From NCBI GenBank assembly GCA_028285285.1, contig JANQPW010000921.1, positions 1 to 20,052 of the forward strand: a stretch of DNA of 20,052 nt, given 5' to 3'. A program made the translations under genes and the position numbers. The notes below the pieces were generated by a model. The model was not told the DNA's origin, ran no database searches, and was given only the letters and a program-made list of their open reading frames with translations. This DNA is from Silvanigrellales bacterium. Its GTDB lineage: Bacteria; Bdellovibrionota_B; Oligoflexia; Silvanigrellales; Silvanigrellaceae. Shown here in pieces: positions 9,492-15,962 of this stretch. Positions within the stretch are counted from its first letter, which is position 1. Each line of letters starts with the position of its first letter.

Positions 9492-9503
9492 AAGGGCTGA
9501 ACA

Positions 9504-10841
9504 GTGCGGTTGTCAAATGCTTTGCTGGGCACAAGCCGCCTCATGCCGTGCCTACTCCGCCTCACATTTCCGGTGTGGGTAGCACTCACAATGAGTTGCA
9601 CTCCAAGCCCCACAAGCTCTTCATCTCTGTTCGCTTTCCGAATCCCGCCACTAGACCCACCCGAGGCAGCCGTGGAATCACCCGTGGCACCCCTTCTTTC
9701 GGAAACACTGACTGAGAGCTTTGAACACTTTGCAATTTGCCCGGAGCTCGACGCACGCACAGGAGGCCTGGCGGTTTACAGTCTAAGAGGCGATCAAGAT
9801 CCCAAGAGCTTTGCCACACAAAACTGCGGCCGAGAGGTGCGCCGCGCGCTTCACGTGGCCACGTTTCATCACACCTATGGCTGCGGTTCACCCGAAAACA
9901 TTTTGCTCAAAGGGAAGCTTTCTCGTCTGCTCGAGATTCCCCAGCTCTTCCCCCGCTCTCAACCCACAGCGGTAACCCGACAAACCATTGCCGCGCATGC
10001 GAAACTCGCATCTCGATCAGGAAGCTCCCCGGTGCGGAAGCGTTGGAGTCTCATGAGCGCCCTTTTTCACTCAGCCCAACTCGCCGAGGGGCACCTTCCA
10101 GACCAACGAAGAGTTCACGGCGCTCTGATTCACCACGACGCCGACCTCAGACCCTTCCGAGAGTTTGAGGCCGCAGCTCGGAGCAACCGTTCCTTTCTTC
10201 ACTCTGGTTCAGACTCTGAAAACCGCGATCTCCGTTGGGTCGCCGAAAAAACACCCACATGGAGAAAACTCTCTTCGTCACGCTATGTTTTTGAAGAAGT
10301 CTCACAAACCAATCGAAAACTGGCGATTCAGGAAATTGAACTTATGGGTGATCTGGCCGACTACGTTGTGATCAGTGCGCTCACAGGAGATCTGAGCCCA
10401 CGCACCCGCCTCGCGTTGAAACTGGTTTACTACACATCAACAAAGGGTAAACTCATTCCTGTGGAGTCGAGAAACGACAAAAAAGCCTACCTCTCTTTCA
10501 AACGTCTGCATGCTCTCGAGCCAAATTGCCGGACTCTGGTGCGCTCTAAAACAGAGCTGCGCAACGAGCTCCGCAACGTCCGGCACATGCGACCGAGCAC
10601 GTTTTTAAGGCTCCAGAAACTCAACCAAGACCTTGAGCACAACCCCAGTGAAAGACGCAGATGGGCTCATCAAACGGGCCTGCAGGGCGAAGATTGGAGA
10701 GGCTTTCGCGAACAGCTTCGTGCCGTTACTCAGATCCTCAGTCGCGCCTGTCGAATTGGCAGCCTCAAACTGGACCTCGATCTGGAGTCTTTTCTGAAGG
10801 GAAAACGCGCAAGCCTAGAGCGCGCAAGACGCTGCTCGTGA
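9504..10841 (+). CDS. Unrecognised exported protein, probable lipoprotein
   Basis: The 445-residue product has no domain I recognise. The start is GTG 9504, chosen because AAGGG lies 7 nt upstream; TTG 9510 and ATG 9543 are alternatives with no comparable site. The N-terminus has a hydrophobic stretch (LLRLTFPVWVALTMSC) followed by a Ser/Pro/Thr-rich linker, as in lipoproteins, but the residues before the Cys (T-M-S) depart from the strict lipobox. The mature part is basic, with several Cys (ICPEL, NCGRE, GCGSP, NCRTL, ACRIG, final RRCS) suggesting disulfides, a run of His (HHTYG, IHHDAD) and a central helical-looking segment near EEVSQTNRKLAIQEIELMGDLADYVV. It follows the protease homologue after 146 bp that can fold into a leader structure. 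Its stop is one base from the stop of the convergent gene on the other strand. Envelope location is inferred. Confidence 0.72.
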   Translation: MRLSNALLGTSRLMPCLLRLTFPVWVALTMSCTPSPTSSSSLFAFRIPPLDPPEAAVESPVAPLLSETLTESFEHFAICPELDARTGGLAVYSLRGDQDPKSFATQNCGREVRRALHVATFHHTYGCGSPENILLKGKLSRLLEIPQLFPRSQPTAVTRQTIAAHAKLASRSGSSPVRKRWSLMSALFHSAQLAEGHLPDQRRVHGALIHHDADLRPFREFEAAARSNRSFLHSGSDSENRDLRWVAEKTPTWRKLSSSRYVFEEVSQTNRKLAIQEIELMGDLADYVVISALTGDLSPRTRLALKLVYYTSTKGKLIPVESRNDKKAYLSFKRLHALEPNCRTLVRSKTELRNELRNVRHMRPSTFLRLQKLNQDLEHNPSERRRWAHQTGLQGEDWRGFREQLRAVTQILSRACRIGSLKLDLDLESFLKGKRASLERARRCS

Positions 10842-10842
10842 A

Positions 10843-11622
10843 TCACTCACAGTCTTCAAACGTCACTTCAAGTTCAAGCAGCGCAGGGCCAAAAAGACGC
10901 GCATCCACAGCAATATCTTCCTTCTTTTTGTTGGTCAAAAAGGTGAGGTCCACACCAACGATCTTTTTAGCGTTGCAGTCGATCTCGGGAAACTGCTCGA
11001 CCGCGCTGCCTCCCGGCAGAAGGTCTACCTTTTGTCTACGGTATCGAAACGACTCGTCGTTTTTAAAGTGGTATCTGCTTTGAGTCACAGTCTCTGCTCC
11101 AACTTTGAGAGAGGCAGCAACCAACAGTTGGGCATCTTGCCCCTTTGTGAGCTCAAGCTCCGCCGAAGCCGTTGCCATTTTCAAACGTTTGCCGGGTGGT
11201 GGGTTCACGTTGACCCTCAAAGCACACTCGCGGGCATAGTTGAGGAGACGAGCTTTTTTGCTTTCAAGCGTTTCTGCATTCGGGCTATTTGTGCCTGCCT
11301 GGCGCTGTTGGAGGGGCTTCAAACGGTACTTCTTGAGTTCAAAAGTCACCCGCTGATGATCATCACTTTTTTCACCTGGCTTCACAGAGAGCATAGAAAC
11401 ATCGCCTTGTTGCTGCGAGTTTGCCTGGCACCCTGAACCAGCAGCCAACCAGCTACCGATGACACCCTCATTTCCGTTGTCTTCAATCACGACTTGCTTC
11501 GCAAACGCGGGCGACAAAGCCAACGCTGATAGAGAAACAACCGCTGAAAATCGCGTAAATAGTGAGACTTTTTTGCTGTGCTGACCAAGGGTACTCCTCA
11601 GTTCGTTACTTTTATGTTTCAT
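10843..11622 (-). CDS. Exported DUF4360-like protein
   Basis: The 259-residue product begins MKHKSNELRS and has a probable signal peptide cleaved near residue 41 (LSPAFA before KQ). The mature part has AGSGCQ followed by a strand-rich stretch, then ECALRVNVNPPPGKRL and a regular beta region. This GSGC...(N/E)C-x-(L/V)-R pattern resembles DUF4360, a family of small secreted proteins of unknown function. The divergent neighbour has the same landmarks, so the two may be distant paralogues. The frame extends 40 codons upstream, but I chose ATG at 11622 because AAAGG lies upstream and the signal peptide then sits at the N-terminus. A stretch of about 50 mostly polar residues between the GSGC and ECAL motifs (QRQAGTNSPNAETLESKKAR) looks like an insertion. 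Function unknown; extracellular or periplasmic location inferred. Confidence 0.7.
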   Translation of the reverse strand: MKHKSNELRSTLGQHSKKVSLFTRFSAVVSLSALALSPAFAKQVVIEDNGNEGVIGSWLAAGSGCQANSQQQGDVSMLSVKPGEKSDDHQRVTFELKKYRLKPLQQRQAGTNSPNAETLESKKARLLNYARECALRVNVNPPPGKRLKMATASAELELTKGQDAQLLVAASLKVGAETVTQSRYHFKNDESFRYRRQKVDLLPGGSAVEQFPEIDCNAKKIVGVDLTFLTNKKKEDIAVDARLFGPALLELEVTFEDCE

Positions 11623-11782
11623 TTCAAAGACCTTTCTTTCCTTTGGGCATATGTTCAGCTCTATTTTCCAACCAACAGCGAGCAAAGCTTGGAGATTGGC
11701 CACACCAGAGAATTCGCAGATCTGCTCAAAAACACAAGGCATTCCAGAACGGGCAAAGTGTTTTCGGCTCTGCTTTTCAGCA

Positions 11783-11831
11783 CTTATAAACTGTAATACA
11801 CAAAAATTTGTGTACCGATATTTCGGATATC
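11783..11831. promoter_or_regulatory. Palindromic operator candidates and leftward -10 between divergent genes
   Basis: In the 368-bp gap between divergent starts (11622 and 11991) lies a perfect palindrome with 8-bp arms, TACACAAA (11797-11804) and TTTGTGTA (11807-11814), centred on AA. A second follows directly: GATAT (11817-11821), TTCGG, ATATC (11827-11831). A leftward -10-like TATAAG (complement of 11783-11788) is 8 bp from the first palindrome, with no good -35, which would suit an activator or repressor site. On the plus strand TTGACT (11839-11844) could be a -35, but no convincing -10 follows. I see no open reading frame with good support in this gap. Confidence 0.4.
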
Positions 11832-11921
11832 AAGAAACTTGACTCAAAATCTCGAAATGACGTACCACTGATGCAGGCCCAAGTTGAAGAAATGTTCGTA
11901 ACAGTCTCAATTTAGGCGGTG

Positions 11922-11990
11922 TGTTTTTTTACTACTTGTTCTTTTTTGTCAGTGTTTTTTTAACCTATTTTTTTTCAAAGGAGCACCATT
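11922..11990 (+). promoter_or_regulatory. T-rich leader with strong ribosome-binding site
   Basis: Four T tracts (11924-11930, 11942-11947, 11955-11961, 11968-11975) precede AAAGGAG (11977-11983), which is 7 nt before the ATG at 11991. No GC-rich hairpin precedes the T tracts, so they are not ordinary intrinsic terminators. A U-rich unstructured leader could raise ribosome loading or bind an RNA chaperone; this is inference. Confidence 0.4.
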
Positions 11991-12653
11991 ATGTTAAGAA
12001 AATCTCTCCTCGGAATCGCAGCAATCGGAACACTCATCGCAGGCTTCAGCCAAGCGCAGGCTTCTGACGGATCCGTTCGTTGGGATGAGCGACGAGCCAT
12101 ACTCGCAGGCTCAGGATGCCAAAAAGATGTGGATGCCTTTGTCATCGCCAATGGCAACGACCTCTCTGTCATCTTCACCGACCTGGGCTTTTCGCTGCCC
12201 GGTGGTTCTGGAGCCGTTCTTGCCGCCCGTAAAAACTGCGTTGTGCGCATTCCAGCCACAATTGCCAAAGGTTTGTACATCGGCGAGCTCACTCAACAAG
12301 TGACCTACGGGATCACAAAAACAAGAGGCTCTCGCGGCACCGTAGCCAGCCGTTCCACATTCTTCGGATTCCCTGTGAGCCCTTACACAGTCCGAGTTCC
12401 TTACGGCACGTCCATCAACGAGCCATTCCTCACCAACACCCGACGAGACCGATTTTTGGTCGACACAACCCGCGGTAGCTGGTGGAGCCGATGGTGCGCT
12501 GCTCAGCGAAGCCCTCGAGGTCTCTATCAGGCCAACTTCGTTGTGAGCGGTCAGCGCGACAGCGACTTCGAAGACCTGATCATGTTCGTTGACGGCCTCG
12601 ATCTCAAATACGAAGTGCGCGCTGCACTTCAGTTCTGCGGGATCAACAACTAA
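11991..12653 (+). CDS. Exported DUF4360-like protein
   Basis: The 220-residue product has a clean signal peptide (MLRKSLLGIAAIGTLIAGFS, cleaved after QAQA at about residue 24). The mature part shows AGSGCQKDVDAF, then DLSVIFTDLGFSLPGGSG, KNCVVRIPATIAKGLYIG, and a strand-rich region ending in a Cys (LQFCGINN). The order GSGC, a 'surface strand' segment, then NC-x-(V/L)-x-(I/V) followed by G matches my memory of DUF4360, secreted proteins of unknown role found in bacteria and fungi. The start has an excellent AAAGGAG site 7 nt upstream. The divergent gene at 10843-11622 has the same landmarks. A structured 3' region and terminator follow, so it is probably monocistronic, and its strong translation signals suggest an abundant product. 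Function unknown. Confidence 0.78.
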   Translation: MLRKSLLGIAAIGTLIAGFSQAQASDGSVRWDERRAILAGSGCQKDVDAFVIANGNDLSVIFTDLGFSLPGGSGAVLAARKNCVVRIPATIAKGLYIGELTQQVTYGITKTRGSRGTVASRSTFFGFPVSPYTVRVPYGTSINEPFLTNTRRDRFLVDTTRGSWWSRWCAAQRSPRGLYQANFVVSGQRDSDFEDLIMFVDGLDLKYEVRAALQFCGINN

Positions 12654-12654
12654 G

Positions 12655-12717
12655 TCTTTCTGAAGGGTTGCAGGATGCAACCCAGCCCCAACAGAGTTCT
12701 CACCACTCTCAGAAAGA
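12655..12717 (+). other. Structured 3' region after the DUF4360-like gene
   Basis: A 9-bp perfect inverted repeat (TCTTTCTGA at 12655-12663, TCAGAAAGA at 12709-12717) encloses an 8-bp perfect hairpin (GGGTTGCA at 12665-12672, TGCAACCC at 12676-12683, loop GGA). It begins one base after the stop codon. No T tract follows the inner hairpin, so it is not itself a terminator; it may stabilise the mRNA end or form part of a 3'-derived RNA. Confidence 0.45.
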
Positions 12718-12725
12718 ATCTCTTC

Positions 12726-12755
12726 AGGAGCCCACTCCCCGTGGACTCCTTTTTT
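12726..12755 (+). terminator. Intrinsic terminator
   Basis: The stem is AGGAG...CTCCT with an inner CCAC/GTGG, one C-A mismatch and loop TCCCC, followed by six T (12750-12755). It lies about 70 nt after the stop of the gene ending at 12653 and separates it from folE2. Confidence 0.75.
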
Positions 12756-12892
12756 CTATAGGAATATAAAAATCTTAAGCCTCTCGCCAGCTTTCCATTG
12801 AAATGAACCGTTGAAAGTCTTATCACTCCCTCAGAATGGGGTGCAGGCGATCTCTGAGCTGAGGGGTTCGCCTCTAAAAAAGGACCGCTCAC

Positions 12893-13867
12893 ATGAATTC
12901 CGTAATGCCAGATGTCGCCAATAGCACGGTTTCGCAGCTACCGCGCTGCCTGCAACGAGTGGGCCTGAGCCGGGTGGCTGTGCCCATCCTGATGCGTCGC
13001 AACTCAGCCGATGCTCAACTCGAACGAACACCGGCGCGAACAAGCGGCTTTGTGAGCCTCGACGACGCACAGGCACGTGGAATTCACATGTCGCGCATTT
13101 ACCGCATCTTGTCTGCCGAGCTGCCCCAGCACGAACTGACAGCCGAGCACATCAGTGGAATTCTCGACAAGCTTCTTGAGTCTCATGCTGGAATTTCGCA
13201 CTTTGCTGAAGTCACCGTGAGCTACACGCATTTGACCACAATGCCTGCCCTTCTTTCAGGACTCGAAAGTTGGACGGAGTACCCCGTGGTGCTGCGTGCT
13301 CAAAAGTTCAAGGGCGCCCAGACACAAATTGATCTCGCCTTGCGCGTCACCTATTCAAGCACCTGTCCCTGCTCTGCCGCACTCTCGCGGCAACTCAATC
13401 AAAAGAAGTTCTCACAGATGTTTGGAGCACAGGGTAAAGTTGACGCGGCCTCTATTTTGGAGTGGATGGGAACTGAAGCCAGCGTTGGTGGAGAGCCCCA
13501 CGCCCAGCGAAGCTTTGGTGATGTCGTGCTGCGTTTCAAAAGCCCCATGAACCTTCCCCGTATCGAAACGCTGGCAAGCCACGTGGAGAACCATCTCGGC
13601 ACTCCGGTACAAGGCGCTGTCAAACGTGAAGATGAGCAAGAGTTTGCAAGGCTCAACGCGCGCAACTTGATGTTTAGCGAAGACGCGGCACGCCGCCTCG
13701 CCGAAAGTCTTGAGAGCCTTCCCTGCGATGACTTTATTCTGAATGTCAAACATTTTGAGAGCCTTCACCCCTATGATGTTGAAGCAAGCGCCTCAAAAGG
13801 AGTTGAGGGTGGACTCAACAATGGAGATCTCGCTGCAATGAGTCAGCTTCTGGATGCACGGCCATGA
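12893..13867 (+). CDS. folE2: GTP cyclohydrolase I type IB (FolE2)
   Basis: The 324-residue product matches the FolE2 family, which converts GTP to 7,8-dihydroneopterin triphosphate, the first step toward tetrahydrofolate and queuosine-type deazapurines. Recognisable motifs in order: RGIHMSRIYR (63-71), the metal/active-site STCPCSA with Cys 158 and Cys 160, EPHAQRS with His 203, REDEQEFARLNARNLMFSEDAARR (245-268), and VKHFESLHPYDVEA (285-298). All key residues look present and the length is typical. Unlike zinc-dependent FolE, the type IB enzyme tolerates different metals and is often used under zinc limitation, but I could not recognise a Zur box in the 137 bp after the upstream terminator. 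The start has AAGGA about 8 nt upstream. The stop overlaps the sufE start as ATGA. Confidence 0.95.
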   Translation: MNSVMPDVANSTVSQLPRCLQRVGLSRVAVPILMRRNSADAQLERTPARTSGFVSLDDAQARGIHMSRIYRILSAELPQHELTAEHISGILDKLLESHAGISHFAEVTVSYTHLTTMPALLSGLESWTEYPVVLRAQKFKGAQTQIDLALRVTYSSTCPCSAALSRQLNQKKFSQMFGAQGKVDAASILEWMGTEASVGGEPHAQRSFGDVVLRFKSPMNLPRIETLASHVENHLGTPVQGAVKREDEQEFARLNARNLMFSEDAARRLAESLESLPCDDFILNVKHFESLHPYDVEASASKGVEGGLNNGDLAAMSQLLDARP

Positions 13868-14340
13868 ACACTGTTGATGGTGCCCACAAAAAAAGACACG
13901 AAGCGGAAGGAAGCAGCCCCTCCGCGCGAGCCGCAGCTCTTGTGGCATCGTTCCCGCAAACTAAAGAGTGGGAAAAGCGCTACAAACACCTCATTGACTT
14001 AGGCCGCACTTCACCTGGACTCCCTGAACAAGAGCGCCTGGATCGCTTTCTTGTTGAAGGGTGTGTGTCGCAGGCATGGCTTGTTCCTTCTCGCGATGCA
14101 GAGGGGCGTGTCCACTTCCGAGCTGACTCCGATGCAGCCATTGTGAGGGGTATTCTCGCCTTGCTCGTTCAAGCCTATTCAGGAAGCACTCCCCAAGAAA
14201 TTATCAGTTTTGAGCCTCACTTTTTAGAGGAGCTTGGCATTTCAGAACATCTGTCGATGAACCGCCGCAACGGACTTTCTTCCGTGCTCAAGCAAATTCG
14301 GCTCTATGCCACAGTGATGGCTGCCCAAGACAGCTTCTGA
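13864..14340 (+). CDS. sufE: SufE family sulfur acceptor protein
   Basis: The 158-residue product matches SufE/CsdE, which takes persulfide sulfur from a cysteine desulfurase (SufS type) for iron-sulfur cluster or other thiolation pathways. Motifs: WEKRYKHLIDLG (36-47), VEGCVSQAW with the acceptor Cys 67, FRADSDAAIVRGILALLVQAYSG, and LGISEHLSMNRRNGLSSVLKQI. It has an N-terminal extension of roughly 16 polar residues compared with E. coli SufE. No SufS or scaffold gene is in the window. Translation is probably coupled to folE2 by the 4-bp overlap, so the two are co-expressed. Confidence 0.93.
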   Translation: MNTVDGAHKKRHEAEGSSPSARAAALVASFPQTKEWEKRYKHLIDLGRTSPGLPEQERLDRFLVEGCVSQAWLVPSRDAEGRVHFRADSDAAIVRGILALLVQAYSGSTPQEIISFEPHFLEELGISEHLSMNRRNGLSSVLKQIRLYATVMAAQDSF

Positions 14341-14362
14341 GCGGACCTTTTGCTCTGAGAGT

Positions 14363-15205
14363 CTACTCGTCAGCACCTTCTGCACTTCGCGGAATCACCG
14401 GAAGGGTAAACTTGGCAAGGGGTTCAGCACTTCTTCGATAGGCCGTTTCAATTCTCTGGTTGTTTTCGTCACAAGGAACAGCGATAGACCGGTAGGCGTA
14501 GTTTCGAGACTCTTGAGACACCGGCATTGTGAAGATGGCGTATATGTACCATTTCCAAGTCGCGGGGTCACTCTCATCCAAATCAAGGCCTTCGTGGAGT
14601 TTTGCCTCAGCCCGCACCGTTGGCCAAAAGGAGTGACCTGTTTCAGGCAGAGTTACCGGCTTTTTGACATCCTCTTTCCGCAGTGGAAAGCTGAAGTCGA
14701 GAGGTTGCTTGGGGTTGTCATAGGAATACACACGCGCGGCCGAGAACTCAAAAGGAGACGCTTCCACGGCCTGCTGAAGGAAAGAGGGCAGCTGCCCTCC
14801 CTTGCTAGGTAAAATCCAAGAGCGAAACAACCAGGCCGTCGCGACCTGATCAAGGTTCAACGGACCCATAAGCTTCAAATCGGCCACACCCAGGAGCTTC
14901 CGAGAGCCCATTTTTTCATAGAAACAAAAGCGCTGTTGATACCCCTCTTGCAAAGGGCTCACAGGTCCAGAGGCCACTGGCTCCGGCGCGGGCTCTGCTT
15001 TTTTTCCAAACAGACCTTTTGCGGCAGACTCATTTGGCTTCCGGGCTTCACAGCCGTAGCCCAAGAGTGCTATCGACAACCAAATCACTGCGAAGCTCTT
15101 CCAAAAGCTTCTCCTTCTTTTTTGTTGCGTTTGGTGCAATGTTCCCTCCCGTTTCAACTCTTCAAGCCGAGCTTTCCACATCTGATCATAACCAAAGTTT
15201 TGCAC
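14363..15205 (-). CDS. Unrecognised membrane-anchored or lipoprotein-like protein
   Basis: The 280-residue product has about 34 charged residues (including QKRRRS), then a single hydrophobic segment SFAVIWLSIALLGYGC, then a Pro/Ala-rich linker (KKAEPAPEPVASGPVSP). Either it is a type II-anchored protein with an N-terminal cytoplasmic tail or a lipoprotein; the residues before Cys (G-Y-G) are a poor lipobox. The rest is mostly beta/loop in character with conserved-looking blocks QRFCFYEKMGSRKLLGVADL and TWKWYIYAIFTMPVSQESRNYAYRSIAVPCDE. I do not recognise a family. Start at 15205 is uncertain; an internal ATG nine codons in is an alternative, and neither has a textbook ribosome site. The stop is 22 bp from the sufE stop (convergent), and the start is divergent from the next gene. 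Confidence 0.65.
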   Translation of the reverse strand: MQNFGYDQMWKARLEELKREGTLHQTQQKRRRSFWKSFAVIWLSIALLGYGCEARKPNESAAKGLFGKKAEPAPEPVASGPVSPLQEGYQQRFCFYEKMGSRKLLGVADLKLMGPLNLDQVATAWLFRSWILPSKGGQLPSFLQQAVEASPFEFSAARVYSYDNPKQPLDFSFPLRKEDVKKPVTLPETGHSFWPTVRAEAKLHEGLDLDESDPATWKWYIYAIFTMPVSQESRNYAYRSIAVPCDENNQRIETAYRRSAEPLAKFTLPVIPRSAEGADE

Positions 15206-15316
15206 ATCGCCACCCCAACCCGTACCTTTTTCAATACACTTGATCTAAACCCCGTTGAGCCGGCATGCTCATGCACGAGTTGCCTTTGCTCAATTTTTTG
15301 TGAAAGGAAACATGGT

Positions 15317-15958
15317 ATGTCTGCTAAAAGTCTTGTTTCACAGTCACTCGTTTTGGCTTCACTATCCACAGTTGCTGTGTTCGCCCAGGCCAGAACGGCT
15401 CAGGCCACAGTGGAGAGTCTCACAAACTACCATGTTGTGGTGGAAAGACTCCAGAGTGAAGATCTCTGTTTACTCAAGGTTCCGGCCTACGCAGAGTATG
15501 GCATTCCCGGTGTTCCCGAGGCTGAACTCTCAGCCGAGCCTCTCATGATCCCTCGACGTGCAAGTGCTGGCCCTGTCACAAGTCAGGCCAATGCCATCGC
15601 AACTTTTGGCGGAGCAAAGGTTCTGTTTGTTGATGTGACCTACGACGATGACAACATTCCCACCTACACCTTCACCGTTGACATGCTTGCTGCACAAACA
15701 CAAAATGGAAACAGCCTCGTGGGAAGGACCAAGACTCTCAAAGCCGCTAAGCTCACACTTCTCGCTCTCAATGAGAATTTTGTCTCTGTCTTTCCAAACT
15801 CCTACAGATTCTTTGCGGAGTTTGTGAACCTCCCCAACCAAGATGATCTTGCTGGCACACCGTTGAATGCCACCACCATGTGGCCCTACACAAACTCCAG
15901 TGAATTCATAACCGCATACAAGGCAGAACTTCTCAATCTCAACGGCTCTTGCTTTTGA
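15317..15958 (+). CDS. Unrecognised small exported protein
   Basis: The 213-residue product has a signal peptide (hydrophobic LVSQSLVLASLSTVAVFAQA, cleavage after AQA at about residue 30). The mature domain is strand-rich and acidic, with VLFVDVTYDDDNIPTYTFTVDM and FFAEFVNLPNQDDL, and only two Cys (CLLK and the penultimate residue in GSCF), which may pair. No family recognised. The frame is open for 127 codons upstream, but ATG 15317 is preferred because AAAGGA (15303-15308) is 8 nt upstream and the signal peptide follows directly. A second ATG at 15312 is out of frame. It lies 4 bp before the ABC1-kinase gene, so the two are likely co-transcribed. Periplasmic or secreted location is inferred. 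Confidence 0.7.
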   Translation: MSAKSLVSQSLVLASLSTVAVFAQARTAQATVESLTNYHVVVERLQSEDLCLLKVPAYAEYGIPGVPEAELSAEPLMIPRRASAGPVTSQANAIATFGGAKVLFVDVTYDDDNIPTYTFTVDMLAAQTQNGNSLVGRTKTLKAAKLTLLALNENFVSVFPNSYRFFAEFVNLPNQDDLAGTPLNATTMWPYTNSSEFITAYKAELLNLNGSCF

Positions 15959-15962
15959 GATC

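Noticed and set aside
11562..11842. Several overlapping 60- to 75-codon frames in the divergent intergenic region
   Set aside because: They share no signal peptide or domain, have no good ribosome sites and overlap the leader of the minus-strand gene.
15263..15274. Short palindrome GCATG-CT-CATGC between divergent genes
   Set aside because: Five-base arms are expected by chance at this length and no convincing promoter hexamers accompany it.
14936..15316. Upstream extension of the frame that ends at 15958
   Set aside because: It would overlap the minus-strand gene at 14363-15205 and bury the signal peptide that begins at 15317 behind a good ribosome site.
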